Shown: positions 1 to 8,600 of the stretch, piece by piece
How the letters are laid out: each line of letters starts with the position of its first letter
Numbering within the stretch: the stretch's first letter is position 1
DNA from: Periplaneta americana
Lineage: Eukaryota > Arthropoda > Insecta > Blattodea > Blattidae
Assembly: GCF_040183065.1 (NCBI RefSeq)
Contig: NW_027185566.1
Location: 884,501 to 948,500 of the forward strand
Reading direction: 5' to 3'
Length of the DNA: 64,000 nucleotides
The notes under the pieces: generated by a model
Seen by the model: the letters and a program-made list of their open reading frames with translations, nothing else
Databases searched by the model: none
What the model was told of the DNA's origin: nothing
Made by a program: the position numbers and the translations under genes

Positions 1-1266
1 GTGAACCACAAGAGAATCATCCAGTTTTTTTAAAGCTTCTCTAATTTCTTGCGTAATTATATCTGTTACCATATGAGCAGCATAAGGACCTGGTCTTTCC
101 ATATTAGTACCTGCTTTAACTGTTACTTGGGTTCTAATAATAATATCGCCCTTATCTGGAGCTCCTGGTCTCCCCCACAGTACATTCTCTTCCAAAATTC
201 CATCTGAAGAACCAAATTCTCCAATTTGAACTCCATTCTCATCCGTTCCTGTAACCATAATAACAACACCGTCTAGTACTCTAGAAACTCCTGTACCGAG
301 TTTATGATCAGGTTCTTTAGTAACAATGGGCTGTACATCCATAACTGTTTCGCTATAAGTATTATACTTATCTGGCGTCACAATATCCAATGCAACCTTC
401 ACTACAAGATTATGTTTTGCTTCTTGTGCAATATTCTCGCGGATAAAAAGAGTCGTACCTTCTATTTTTGTTTCTTGAGCCAACTCTACTTTTTCTATTT
501 TGAAATGTTTTTTAGTTAAAGTTCTTATTTTTTTGGGAGATAAATTCATTACTCCAGTGGATTTGGTGGAATTTTGCTCGAACACCACCGTAGGTGAAAT
601 ACCCGCTACAGTATTTTCTGGGTTTATAGAAGAACCGGCAGACATAAGAGGAACTTCTATATCAATATTTTTTCCTTCACCAATTTTTATTTTTAAAGTC
701 CCTTGTTGTTGAGAAAGGTTCCAATTTGTAATGTTAGCACCTTGAACAGCATCAAAATGAGCCTGTGTTAAAGCTGTGAGTGCAACTGTATCGTATAGTA
801 GGGTTTTCCCAAGCACATCTTTTACTTTTAAAGCATTTTGAGTTTGGATTAACAAAGAATCCTGGAGCTTTTCTATATTAGAGGCATCTTCTAGATCTGA
901 TAAAGCAATTTGTGTTCCTGCTTTTTTGTTGAGTTTTAACACGGCAACCCCATCCTGATTGGTAGTTGTGGTGCTGGAAGAGCTAGGAACACTCTCAGAA
1001 CCCGCTTCGTCTAATTGGACACCCTCCAACAGATCTTGGGTGAGCGGAGTTAAGGAATCTACAGTTTTTAAAAGCTTAGCCCCCAATACATTTTTCACTT
1101 TTAAACAATTTGCTGGAAGTTTTAAAAGCCCTGAATCCTCAAGATCTGGAAAGATATCTGGTGATTCTAGATTCTCAGCTCCAATAATGGAACCTTTTTC
1201 TGTTCTACAGCAAGTAACTGCTGGTTTGTCTAGCACTTCGTTAATATGTTCTAAAGACATTGCCAT
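1..1266 (-). CDS. prdA: D-proline reductase proprotein PrdA (partial, C terminus beyond window)
   Basis: Precursor of the pyruvoyl-containing subunit of D-proline reductase, which reduces D-proline to 5-aminovalerate in Stickland fermentation. The first 422 codons are visible and run off the left edge. The N-terminal block with CCRTEKGSIIGAENL and SPDIFPDLEDSGLL matches my recollection of PrdA. A Ser/Thr linker (residues 95-102) follows, and the C-terminal half seen so far has the PrdA/GrdE look (VALDIVTPDKYNTYSETVMD). The segment at residues 55-76 is repeated at 146-167. Characterised PrdA is cleaved at a cysteine in its C-terminal third to make the pyruvoyl group. No cysteine occurs after residue 54 here, so that site should lie outside the window. 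The ATG at 1266 has AAAGGAG seven bases upstream. It follows prdC by 32 bases on the same strand, so the two are probably one operon, with prdB expected further left. Confidence 0.85.
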   Translation of the reverse strand, partial: MAMSLEHINEVLDKPAVTCCRTEKGSIIGAENLESPDIFPDLEDSGLLKLPANCLKVKNVLGAKLLKTVDSLTPLTQDLLEGVQLDEAGSESVPSSSSTTTTNQDGVAVLKLNKKAGTQIALSDLEDASNIEKLQDSLLIQTQNALKVKDVLGKTLLYDTVALTALTQAHFDAVQGANITNWNLSQQQGTLKIKIGEGKNIDIEVPLMSAGSSINPENTVAGISPTVVFEQNSTKSTGVMNLSPKKIRTLTKKHFKIEKVELAQETKIEGTTLFIRENIAQEAKHNLVVKVALDIVTPDKYNTYSETVMDVQPIVTKEPDHKLGTGVSRVLDGVVIMVTGTDENGVQIGEFGSSDGILEENVLWGRPGAPDKGDIIIRTQVTVKAGTNMERPGPYAAHMVTDIITQEIREALKKLDDSLVVH

Positions 1267-1298
1267 ACTAATACTCCTTTGTTAGTTAGTTATCTATT

Positions 1299-2588
1299 TT
1301 AATTATCTATTTTTAATCTTCTAGATAGTGGATAATGAATAGTTCTAAAAATATGATCTGTGGCATGATACACTCCTATCCCCAGTTTAGGGGCAGATGC
1401 CATCACTGTATTAGAACAATCGTTACAATTGGACATCATAATACGCTTGGCCCCCTTCCCTTTTAAAGTCATAACCGATGCCGCTTGACCTGGGCATTTA
1501 CCTGGTGTTTTGCATTTCCCATTTTCTGCCACATTTTTACAGTAAACCACACCTACCACTTCAGCATCCATCTTGTGAGCAATATCCTTGAGTCTAGATT
1601 CATTAGCCCCACAAGCACAAACCATTAAACCCAAAGGCCCTTGATAGGTTGGCAACGGAATGGTAAAAATAACCCCTCCTGAGGTTTTGGTAATATAAGA
1701 TTCTTCTAGTTGAGCGGGAACACCTGTATAAGGTCCTCCTATAACTACTTCGCCTACATCGTACCGAGATTTAAAATCTTGCGTTAGTTCTTTAATAGAA
1801 AGTCCCGTAGGTAAGTCCAAAAAAACGGTACTGGTTTCTTGATTCACAAAATCCCCCACTACCGTAAAATCTTTATGAATTACGGGTTTTCTGTCTTTTA
1901 CAGCCCTTGTTAAATTAGCCAATGTTTCTACATTAAGAACCACACAGTTCAGAGTGGAAGTCAAATCTGTTGGAGCAATCCACCGATCAAAAATAGCATG
2001 TATCAAGGCTCGTTCTTCCCCCATAGGATAGCTATCTTGAGCCTCAAATATTTGGATCTTGTACTTCAATTTTTCAATAGCTTTTTGAGTACTGGCAATA
2101 GCTTGTGTATTTTTAGCCTTAATACCAATATAGCCTTGTGTGGCACCCGTAGATTCCATAGCGTACTTGACACCTTCCACCACTAGTTCCGCATTGTCTT
2201 CTAAAAGTTTAATATTATGCTCCAACCCAGGTTCACACTCTATTCCATTAGCAACAATAGTCCCGTCGGGAACTTGTGTTTTAAGCTTAATATGTGTTGG
2301 AAAACCAGCTCCTCCCGCACCTACAATACCTGCTTCATAAGCATACTCCCAAATTTCTTTACATTCTTTAATTTTTTCATAAGTTTCATTGGGATTGTAC
2401 TCCCCTTCCACCGCAATAAAATTGTCTGTAATCTCTTTAACTACTCCGCTAATACTAGAATGAATTTTAGCACCAAATGCCTCAGGAGAAGCCAGGCATT
2501 GACCTTTTTTTACACTATCCCCCTTTTGTACATTGGGTTTGAGCATTAAGTCTGAACGAATTTTCAAAGGAAATTTAAAAATAGTCAT
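1299..2588 (-). CDS. prdC: Proline reductase-associated electron transfer protein PrdC (RnfC-like)
   Basis: RnfC-like protein thought to pass electrons from NADH to D-proline reductase. About 429 residues. An N-terminal lipoyl-like/RnfC barrel (KPNVQKGDSVKKGQCL) is followed by the Rossmann-like NADH/FMN core with GIVGAGGAGFPTHIKL and NGIECEPGLEHN, then a SLBB-like part, and a C-terminal cysteine-rich region (CACG, a CKNVAENGKCKTPGKC stretch, CNDCS). The cysteines could carry redox centres. The reading frame is open 63 bases further upstream, but the ATG at 2588 is preferred: it has a GGGG Shine-Dalgarno and a promoter directly upstream. Some clostridial PrdC proteins are selenoproteins. No in-frame TGA interrupts this one. 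First gene of the prdC-prdA unit. Confidence 0.82.
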   Translation of the reverse strand: MTIFKFPLKIRSDLMLKPNVQKGDSVKKGQCLASPEAFGAKIHSSISGVVKEITDNFIAVEGEYNPNETYEKIKECKEIWEYAYEAGIVGAGGAGFPTHIKLKTQVPDGTIVANGIECEPGLEHNIKLLEDNAELVVEGVKYAMESTGATQGYIGIKAKNTQAIASTQKAIEKLKYKIQIFEAQDSYPMGEERALIHAIFDRWIAPTDLTSTLNCVVLNVETLANLTRAVKDRKPVIHKDFTVVGDFVNQETSTVFLDLPTGLSIKELTQDFKSRYDVGEVVIGGPYTGVPAQLEESYITKTSGGVIFTIPLPTYQGPLGLMVCACGANESRLKDIAHKMDAEVVGVVYCKNVAENGKCKTPGKCPGQAASVMTLKGKGAKRIMMSNCNDCSNTVMASAPKLGIGVYHATDHIFRTIHYPLSRRLKIDN

Positions 2589-2614
2589 AATTACCCCGCA
2601 AATTTTTTGTTGAC

Positions 2615-2644
2615 TATATACTAGCTTAGCGTATAAAAAGTCAA
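2615..2644 (-). promoter_or_regulatory. Putative sigma-70 type promoter of prdC-prdA
   Basis: On the minus strand TTGACT (2639-2644), an 18-base spacer and TATATA (2615-2620) stand 26 bases before the chosen prdC start. Spacing and hexamers are good. No sigma-54 type GG-N10-GC element was seen nearby, although clostridial prd operons are activated by the sigma-54-type regulator PrdR. Confidence 0.5.
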
Positions 2645-2963
2645 AAAGCAAATTTATTTTCTTTTTCTAGAAAAGAGATTCGTAGATTGATGGAATTTGA
2701 TTATTCTTGGGGATTTGACTGGATATCAAACAAAATTTTCACATTTCTTGTCCATTTACAACAAAAATAGAGAACAGACGCGGATCTTTGATTATTGAAA
2801 ATAAAATTATTCCAGACTTGGATTTTTCACAAAAAAATAAATCTTGGAAACGACCAACAGCTGTCAATGATTGAATCTAAAAACGTTTTGACAATACAGG
2901 ATATATAATATAATTACAAACAGATTGATACAAAAACAATTCTAATAAAAAAGAAATGTCATA
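2645..2963. other. Intergenic region between prdC and the HU-like gene
   Basis: About 320 bases without a convincing gene. It lies upstream of prdC and downstream of the HU-like gene, both on the minus strand. It holds a plus-strand TTGACA (2888-2893) and TATAAT (2909-2914) only 15 bases apart, a suboptimal spacing with no plus-strand gene behind it. No strong hairpin with a T-run, tRNA or riboswitch was recognised. Confidence 0.5.
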
Positions 2964-3266
2964 TTAGTTAATCACATCGTTGAGTTTTTCACTCGGTTTA
3001 AATTTAACCACTTTTTTAGATGGAACTTGAAACCGTATATTAGGATCTTGTGGATTAGTTTTTGTAGTGGACGCTCTTTCTTTAACCGTAAAAGTACCAA
3101 AGCCTGAAAAAAAGATTCTATCTTCTCGTACCAAAGAATCCGTAAGAGTTTTTAAAAAAGCCTCATAAAAATATTCGACCTCTTTTTTAGTCCAGTTAAC
3201 TTCGGAATCCATTTGTTTAACATAGCTGATCATCATATCCATAAATTCTTTCCTATTCACATTCAT
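2964..3266 (-). CDS. HU/IHF-family DNA-binding protein
   Basis: Small nucleoid-type DNA-binding protein of 100 residues, close to the usual 90-100. The helical dimerisation half is followed by FSGFGTFTVKERAS and the beta-arm with NPQDPNIRFQVPSKKVVKFKPS. The arm keeps the NP that intercalates in DNA, but the usual GRNP-TGE arm is altered (TTKTNPQDP). The ATG at 3266 has GAGGAG five bases upstream. It is divergent from the ankyrin gene across a 114-base spacer. HU and IHF-like subtypes cannot be told apart here. Confidence 0.85.
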   Translation of the reverse strand: MNVNRKEFMDMMISYVKQMDSEVNWTKKEVEYFYEAFLKTLTDSLVREDRIFFSGFGTFTVKERASTTKTNPQDPNIRFQVPSKKVVKFKPSEKLNDVIN

Positions 3267-3380
3267 ACGGACTCCTCGTGGAAATATCTCAAGAAATATT
3301 TTCTTATCTTCACTAAAGATACTTATTTTTTATAACTAAAAATGTACTTTAATATTAAAAAATAGATAAGGCTAGTCCAT

Positions 3381-4805
3381 ATGGTAAAATTTTTCTTTCA
3401 TTCCTTGGTATTGACCTTGCTTATTTTTGTTTGCCCCCATTTAGCTTTTGTGGCAAGTTTTAGCAAACTTTCTAGTTCTGAAAAAAATAAAATTTATCGT
3501 TTTGTCACTAAAAAACTCCCCAGTAATGATCTACAAATACTTAAAAATGCGTCTCACCCTTACCAGCTGAAAGAAATTCAAGATGATATGCAGGATACAC
3601 TCTTGCACTATGCTGTAGATAAAAATTTATCCAGCGTTATCCCCTTACTTCAAAATAACGGTATTGATATTGACTCCCCAACCAGTGCAGGTATTACTCC
3701 ACTGCAAATTGCCATTTTTAACGAAAATTTTCCTATGGTACAATACCTACTACAGCGTGGAGCAAATATTGACAAAAAAAATAATAATGGACAAACTCCC
3801 ATTATGGTAGCTACTCATATCAATAATCGTGAAATTATCGACGAGTTAATCCAACGAGGAGCAAATCTAAAGCTCCAAGATAACAACGGTTTTAATATTT
3901 TAACAAGAGCTGTAAGCGATCAAAATAAAGAGTTAATAGACCTGTATATTGAAAAAAAAGTCCCCGTGAACGCTCGAACTTCTTTTAACCGCACGGCTTT
4001 ACATTTTGCAGTACAGAATAATGATTATGACACAGTCAAAAAGCTGATAGAGGCTGGAGCTTATGTCAATGCCCGTGATTACGACATCCAGACCCCCAAT
4101 ACACCGCTGGATGTTTTAGATAGACAAAAAAGCCCCATTAGTATTTCTAACAATAATTCTAAAATCCGAAAATTACTTATAGAACACTCCGCTAAAAAAG
4201 CTGAGCCATATTACCAAAATAACTTTTCACTCTCAGCAGTTTACCTGTTCACATCTCCATTTACCAAAGAAGCTCTCGGATTAGATGTAAAAACTCCAGT
4301 ACAAGTACAGTATTCTGGTTTAAACTTGCGGTATTATATTCGTCCAGATTTATCTTTAAGCTGGACATACGCTTATGGAGTTTCTTTAGACCAGAGAAAT
4401 ATTGGGATTTTTATGGCTCCTGGAGGCTTATTAGGTCTACAAAGTTTATTTTCTTTTTTACAAACTGATTATGATACGCAGTTGCATGGTCCTGCTCAAG
4501 GATTATATTACACTCTTTTAGGACTTTCTAGCCTTTTACCCGAAGGGATCTCTTGGGATATACAAATGGCTTCTGTACCCTATATGAGTTTTTCTATTGA
4601 AGTGGACTGGGCAAGAGTTCATTATATTTTTCCATACCATAACAATAATCCTTTCTCCGTTCAACTCACTGCAGAACTGCAAGGTAGAATGAACCTACTT
4701 TTTGCAGAACATTTTCTTATGGGCATTAATTTGAATGTGGGATTTTCTTATACTCAATTGGAGTTTGTTTGGGGGTTAGGTTTTACAATTGGAGCCCTAT
4801 TTTAA
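3381..4805 (+). CDS. Secreted ankyrin-repeat protein with C-terminal beta-barrel-like domain
   Basis: 474 residues. An N-terminal hydrophobic signal peptide (about residues 1-25) precedes roughly six ankyrin repeats between residues 70 and 275, with canonical pieces such as TPLQIAIFNENFPMVQYLL, GQTPIMVATHINNREIIDEL and TALHFAVQNNDYDTVKKLI. The last 190 residues alternate polar and hydrophobic positions, are rich in aromatics and end in phenylalanine, as in outer-membrane beta-barrel domains. I infer a periplasmic ankyrin domain anchored in the outer membrane. Partner and function are unknown. It stands alone on the plus strand with an AAGG motif upstream of the ATG. Confidence 0.7.
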   Translation: MVKFFFHSLVLTLLIFVCPHLAFVASFSKLSSSEKNKIYRFVTKKLPSNDLQILKNASHPYQLKEIQDDMQDTLLHYAVDKNLSSVIPLLQNNGIDIDSPTSAGITPLQIAIFNENFPMVQYLLQRGANIDKKNNNGQTPIMVATHINNREIIDELIQRGANLKLQDNNGFNILTRAVSDQNKELIDLYIEKKVPVNARTSFNRTALHFAVQNNDYDTVKKLIEAGAYVNARDYDIQTPNTPLDVLDRQKSPISISNNNSKIRKLLIEHSAKKAEPYYQNNFSLSAVYLFTSPFTKEALGLDVKTPVQVQYSGLNLRYYIRPDLSLSWTYAYGVSLDQRNIGIFMAPGGLLGLQSLFSFLQTDYDTQLHGPAQGLYYTLLGLSSLLPEGISWDIQMASVPYMSFSIEVDWARVHYIFPYHNNNPFSVQLTAELQGRMNLLFAEHFLMGINLNVGFSYTQLEFVWGLGFTIGALF

Positions 4806-4896
4806 AAATAATACTACCTTTTTACAGTTTTTTTAGTAAATTTAACTACAGTTGATTTACGAATGTGATCATATAAAAACTCTCGGAGGAACGAAC

Positions 4897-4992
4897 TTGC
4901 CATCTGTTAAGAAAAAAAGAAAGCTGAAAATGAATAAACACAAAAGAAAGAAAAAAGCTAGAAAAAATAGACACAAGAAGAAGAAAAAATAG
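4897..4992 (+). CDS. Tiny basic protein of the AURKAIP1/COX24 (mS38/bS22-like) family
   Basis: A 31-codon gene starting with TTG: M-P-S-V-K-K-K-R-K-L-K-M-N-K-H-K-R-K-K-K, then A-R-K-N-R-H-K-K-K-K-K. The pattern P-S-x-K-(K/R)n-K-M-x-x-H-K-R-K-K-x-x-R-K-x-R-H-K-K matches the small bacterial AURKAIP1/COX24-domain proteins related to mitochondrial mS38 and mycobacterial bS22, which sit on the small ribosomal subunit. GGAGG lies seven bases before the TTG, and a hairpin terminator follows 10 bases after the stop. No ATG gives the full family N terminus; the internal ATG would lose the conserved PSxKKK. A ribosomal location here is inference from the family. Confidence 0.8.
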   Translation: MPSVKKKRKLKMNKHKRKKKARKNRHKKKKK

Positions 4993-5002
4993 TTTATCTC
5001 TC

Positions 5003-5028
5003 CCCTCCTTCTTTCGAGGGAGGGTTTT
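5003..5028 (+). terminator. Rho-independent terminator after the small basic protein
   Basis: CCCTCC (5003-5008) pairs with GGAGGG (5019-5024) across a 10-base loop, followed by TTTT. It follows the 31-codon gene. There is no T-run on the opposite strand, so it probably works only on plus-strand transcripts. Confidence 0.7.
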
Positions 5029-5051
5029 AACCAATTCCAATTCTTATATTT

Positions 5052-5981
5052 TCAACTTCCTATCACAATGTAAAAGTTCCCTTCTTTAAGGTTTTTGATA
5101 GCCTGTTCCGAACTAAAATACTTCAAATAGTTTTCACGACTGATTACAATATCCGTTTTTGCCTCTCCATTCACCGCAAATGCTGCAACATAAAAGTTTT
5201 TTGAATCTTCGACCAGATTCTTTTCTGTTTTTATAAAATGAGCATAGCCATTGGATACAATTTTGGATTTATCCGCCGACTTATAGGAGTAAACCAAGAT
5301 TAAGTTCCCATCCTTATCATAAGAGTAGATATTGGGAAATAAAGAGGGTTGAAGTCCCAATCCTCTCGCTTCTACAACAAGAGATTGATATGGATTGGGT
5401 ATATAAGGACCCTCTGCCGTCTGTAATGGTATTTCTTTAGCATAATACTTGCTTTGGACAAATAAATCGATTAATCCATTTTTGCCCGTAAACTTAAAAA
5501 GACTGTAAAGCATGAGTTTAGAGTAAGTGGTACTAACACTATTAATAAACTGCGGATCATATAATCTATCAAAAAGAAGAGATCTAAAATCCAAATTAAG
5601 AAAAATAAGACGCTTCAGAGTTAAATCACTATCTATCACAATGGACAAAAGGTCTTGATAAATCATGGCTCTCACTTGTTTCCCTTCTTCTTGAGTTACG
5701 ACCCAAGGATCTACAACAAAGTTATCGCCATCCATAACTTGAGAACGCTTATATAATGTGCAAAAATAGTCCAATTCCGACCAATTAATAAAATGATTCA
5801 CAATGTTAATGGAATTTTGAGGGACGTCATTTGACGATAATATCCGTTTTTTTAAATTAGAAAAAAATGAAAAGTAACTTTGAGCTGTATAAGGCACATA
5901 ACTCCTATAAAAAACATCCTGTGCCGCAGCCCAATTACAGATCCCAACTAATAATAGTACTATTATGAATCGTTTTTTCAT
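5052..5981 (-). CDS. Secreted protein of unknown function
   Basis: 309 residues with a clear signal peptide (MKKRFIIVLLLVGICNWAAA, cleavage likely before QDV). The middle is helical. The C-terminal third contains VVEARGLGLQPSLFPNIYS, followed by GYAHFIKTEKN and KTDIVIS. This resembles the ARGLG-x-x-P-x-x-x-P-x-I signature seen in LPP20/FlgP-like envelope proteins, which would suggest an envelope role; the match is by eye only. The ATG has GGAAGGGAG four bases upstream. It lies 24 bases downstream of clpC on the same strand and may be co-transcribed with it. Confidence 0.6.
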   Translation of the reverse strand: MKKRFIIVLLLVGICNWAAAQDVFYRSYVPYTAQSYFSFFSNLKKRILSSNDVPQNSINIVNHFINWSELDYFCTLYKRSQVMDGDNFVVDPWVVTQEEGKQVRAMIYQDLLSIVIDSDLTLKRLIFLNLDFRSLLFDRLYDPQFINSVSTTYSKLMLYSLFKFTGKNGLIDLFVQSKYYAKEIPLQTAEGPYIPNPYQSLVVEARGLGLQPSLFPNIYSYDKDGNLILVYSYKSADKSKIVSNGYAHFIKTEKNLVEDSKNFYVAAFAVNGEAKTDIVISRENYLKYFSSEQAIKNLKEGNFYIVIGS

Positions 5982-6005
5982 TTTTCTCCCTTCCTAATAC
6001 CTAAT

Positions 6006-8507
6006 TTATACGACCTGAAATTGTATAGTCTCTTGTTTTACAGAAACAATAATTTGTTTAGCTTTATTTTTGGATCTTCCCTTATTAAGATGGAGTATCT
6101 CCAGAGCTAGAGGGTCTTCAATATACTGTTGGATAGCCCGTCTCAAAGACCGAGCTCCATACTTTTTATCAAAACCTTTGTCCACAATAAAATCTTTAAC
6201 TCCATTACTAAAAGAAATTTCTAATTTCTGGTTTTTTGCAGAATCTGTTAATTGTTTTAACAAAAGTTCCACAATAGAATGCAAACTTTCTTTAGATAGA
6301 GGATTAAACACCACAATAGAATCCAGTCTATTAACAAATTCTGGTCTGAAAAATTCTTTCACTTTTTTTAAGGATTCTTGCTCATATTTCTTTTGTTCCG
6401 CAATAGTATCTTTACTCTCATCTTCTTGAGAAAATCCTAGCTTAATTTGTTTGTTGAGCATCTCAGATCCTAAATTAGATGTAAGAATAATGATGGTATG
6501 GTTAAAATTGACTCGATTTCCTAAATTATCAGAAAGTTCTCCTTCCTCTAAAACTTGTAAAAGAATGTTAAAAATATCGGGATGTGCCTTCTCTATCTCG
6601 TCAAACAAAATTAAGGAATATGGGTTTTTTCTCACAAACTCTGTCAGAGTTCCCCCTTCTTCGTACCCCACATATCCTGGAGGTGCTCCTACTAAACGGG
6701 CTACTGTATGTTTTTCCATAAAATCGCTCATATCGAGCCGTTTAAAAGACTCCTTGCGTTCAAAAAGATGTTTTGCCAAAGATTTTGCAAGTTGAGTTTT
6801 TCCAACGCCAGTAGATCCTAAAAATAAAAAAGACCCCATAGGACGACGAGAATAGTGTAGCCCCGCACTCACTCTCTGAATAGCTTTAGAAACTGTTTCC
6901 ACAGCCTGGTTTTGTCCTATCACCTCTTGAGCTAAAATTTTATTGAGTTCCAGTACTTTTTTAACATCATCCTTAGTAAGCTGCTGGAGCGGGATATTAG
7001 TCATAAAAGAAACCGTTTCGGCAATATCTTTGTCCGTGATTTTAAGCTCATTATTCTTAAGAGTGTTTCTCCAATTTTGTTCCAGTTCTACAATCTCATT
7101 TTCAAGCCTTTTCATTTCATCTCTATAAAAGGCAGCTCTTTCAAAATTATCTTTTTGAACCGCATTTTCTTTTTCTTCTTGCACTTGAGCCATTTTTTCT
7201 CTAATATTCAGCAATTTTTCTGGTTTTTGGGTATTCTTTAGGTTGACCCTAGCCCCTGCTTCATCAATAATATCAATAGCTTTATCGGGTAGGTATCTAT
7301 CATTAATATATCTCACAGACAACTGAACCGCAGAAACGATAGCTTCTTTAGTATACTGAACTTTGTGAAATTTTTCATACTTGTCCTGTAAACCTGTTAA
7401 AATTTCTATCGCTTCCTGCTCATTGGGTTCTTTTAAAATAATCGGTTGGAATCTTCTATCTAAAGCAGCGTCTTTTTCTATATATTTACGGTACTCCGCG
7501 AGAGTAGTGGCACCAATCACCTGAAGTTCTCCTCGAGCAAGTTCTGGCTTGAGAATATTTGCTGCATCCATAGCTCCTTCCGCCGCTCCCGCCCCTACAA
7601 TAGTATGAAATTCATCGATAAACAAAATCATATTTTGAGCTTTTTTGACCTCTTTGAGGATCTTTCTCAAGCGATCTTCAAATTCACCTCGGTATTTCGT
7701 CCCTGCAATAATCCCCAAGAGATCAATGGTTAAAAGGCGTTTTTTGAGAAGAGATGTTGGGACTTCCCCTTTTTCTATTTTGAGTGCTAAACCTTCCACA
7801 ATAGCCGTTTTACCTACTCCGGGTTCTCCAATAATGATGGCATTATTTTTAGTCCGTCTACATAAAATCTGAATAATTCTTTCAATTTCTTTGTCTCTTC
7901 CAATTAAAGGATCTAACTTGTCGGTACGAGCCAATGTTGTTAAATCTTGAGAAAAAGAATCCAAAAGCGGTGTTTTATAAAAAGAACTAGATTTTTGATT
8001 TTTGTCTCCAGAAAAATTTCCTGAGGAAGATTGGGAGGAAGACATTTTAACTTCACCTGACCCCTCTTTTTGAGAAGCAACAATATCTATGATTTCTTGT
8101 CTTAGTTTGGGTATATCTAGTCCTATTTCTGAGAGAACTTCTTTGATAATATCTTGTGTGGCATAAAGAGCAATCAGAATATGCTCCGTACCTATATAAC
8201 TATAACCCATATTTTCCGCTTCTTGATTGGCTCTTTCGTAAACTCCCTCTAATTTACTAGAAGAGTAGGGTGTATCTTGTATTGGCTCTACTTTTGGGTT
8301 ATGACTTAAATAACTTTCTACCGTTTTTCTCGCTTTACTAAAGTCTAGTTGGCAGTTTCTTAAAACCTTAACAGATGTACCCGTCCCTTCTCTTAACAGA
8401 GCTAAAAACAAATGCTCTGGCAAAACTTCTTGATGATTCAGGCGTTTTGCCTCTTCTAATGCGTAAACACGAACAAGTCTAAACGCAGTAGGGGTAAATT
8501 CCATCAT
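6006..8507 (-). CDS. clpC: ATP-dependent Clp protease ATPase subunit ClpC
   Basis: AAA+ unfoldase that feeds substrates to ClpP. 833 residues, typical for ClpC. Two Clp_N repeats (about 1-145) are followed by a Ser-rich linker, AAA domain 1 with Walker A GEPGVGKT (about 227) and DEFHTIVGAGAAEG, then a UVR/middle domain (about 445-480, NFERAAFYRDEMKRLENEI), which separates ClpC from ClpA. AAA domain 2 has Walker A GSTGVGKT and FDEIEKAHPDI. The D2-small domain closes the protein. Two adjacent ATGs (8507 and 8504) follow AGGAGG, so either may be used. It is divergent from lysS across about 90 bases. No CtsR or McsAB genes are next to it, unlike in Bacillus. Confidence 0.95.
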   Translation of the reverse strand: MMEFTPTAFRLVRVYALEEAKRLNHQEVLPEHLFLALLREGTGTSVKVLRNCQLDFSKARKTVESYLSHNPKVEPIQDTPYSSSKLEGVYERANQEAENMGYSYIGTEHILIALYATQDIIKEVLSEIGLDIPKLRQEIIDIVASQKEGSGEVKMSSSQSSSGNFSGDKNQKSSSFYKTPLLDSFSQDLTTLARTDKLDPLIGRDKEIERIIQILCRRTKNNAIIIGEPGVGKTAIVEGLALKIEKGEVPTSLLKKRLLTIDLLGIIAGTKYRGEFEDRLRKILKEVKKAQNMILFIDEFHTIVGAGAAEGAMDAANILKPELARGELQVIGATTLAEYRKYIEKDAALDRRFQPIILKEPNEQEAIEILTGLQDKYEKFHKVQYTKEAIVSAVQLSVRYINDRYLPDKAIDIIDEAGARVNLKNTQKPEKLLNIREKMAQVQEEKENAVQKDNFERAAFYRDEMKRLENEIVELEQNWRNTLKNNELKITDKDIAETVSFMTNIPLQQLTKDDVKKVLELNKILAQEVIGQNQAVETVSKAIQRVSAGLHYSRRPMGSFLFLGSTGVGKTQLAKSLAKHLFERKESFKRLDMSDFMEKHTVARLVGAPPGYVGYEEGGTLTEFVRKNPYSLILFDEIEKAHPDIFNILLQVLEEGELSDNLGNRVNFNHTIIILTSNLGSEMLNKQIKLGFSQEDESKDTIAEQKKYEQESLKKVKEFFRPEFVNRLDSIVVFNPLSKESLHSIVELLLKQLTDSAKNQKLEISFSNGVKDFIVDKGFDKKYGARSLRRAIQQYIEDPLALEILHLNKGRSKNKAKQIIVSVKQETIQFQVV

Positions 8508-8600
8508 ACGAACCTCCTAAACATCGTTTCATATACTATAAAAATAATATACAATTTGGCTTTTTGTTAGTATTTTTTATGTTTAAATATTGAGGTTCCT

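Noticed and set aside
304-1285. Plus-strand ORFs of 70-108 codons
   Set aside because: They lie antisense to prdA, whose minus-strand frame is open throughout and matches a known family.
1299-2588. Selenocysteine in PrdC
   Set aside because: The reading frame has no in-frame TGA before its TAA stop.
2888-2914. Plus-strand TTGACA/TATAAT pair
   Set aside because: Spacing is only 15 bases and no plus-strand gene follows; the next gene is on the minus strand. Could serve an unseen small RNA, but nothing supports it.
4846-5040. Minus-strand 64-codon hydrophobic ORF
   Set aside because: It is the reverse of the small basic protein and its terminator; Lys codons read backwards give Phe/Leu.
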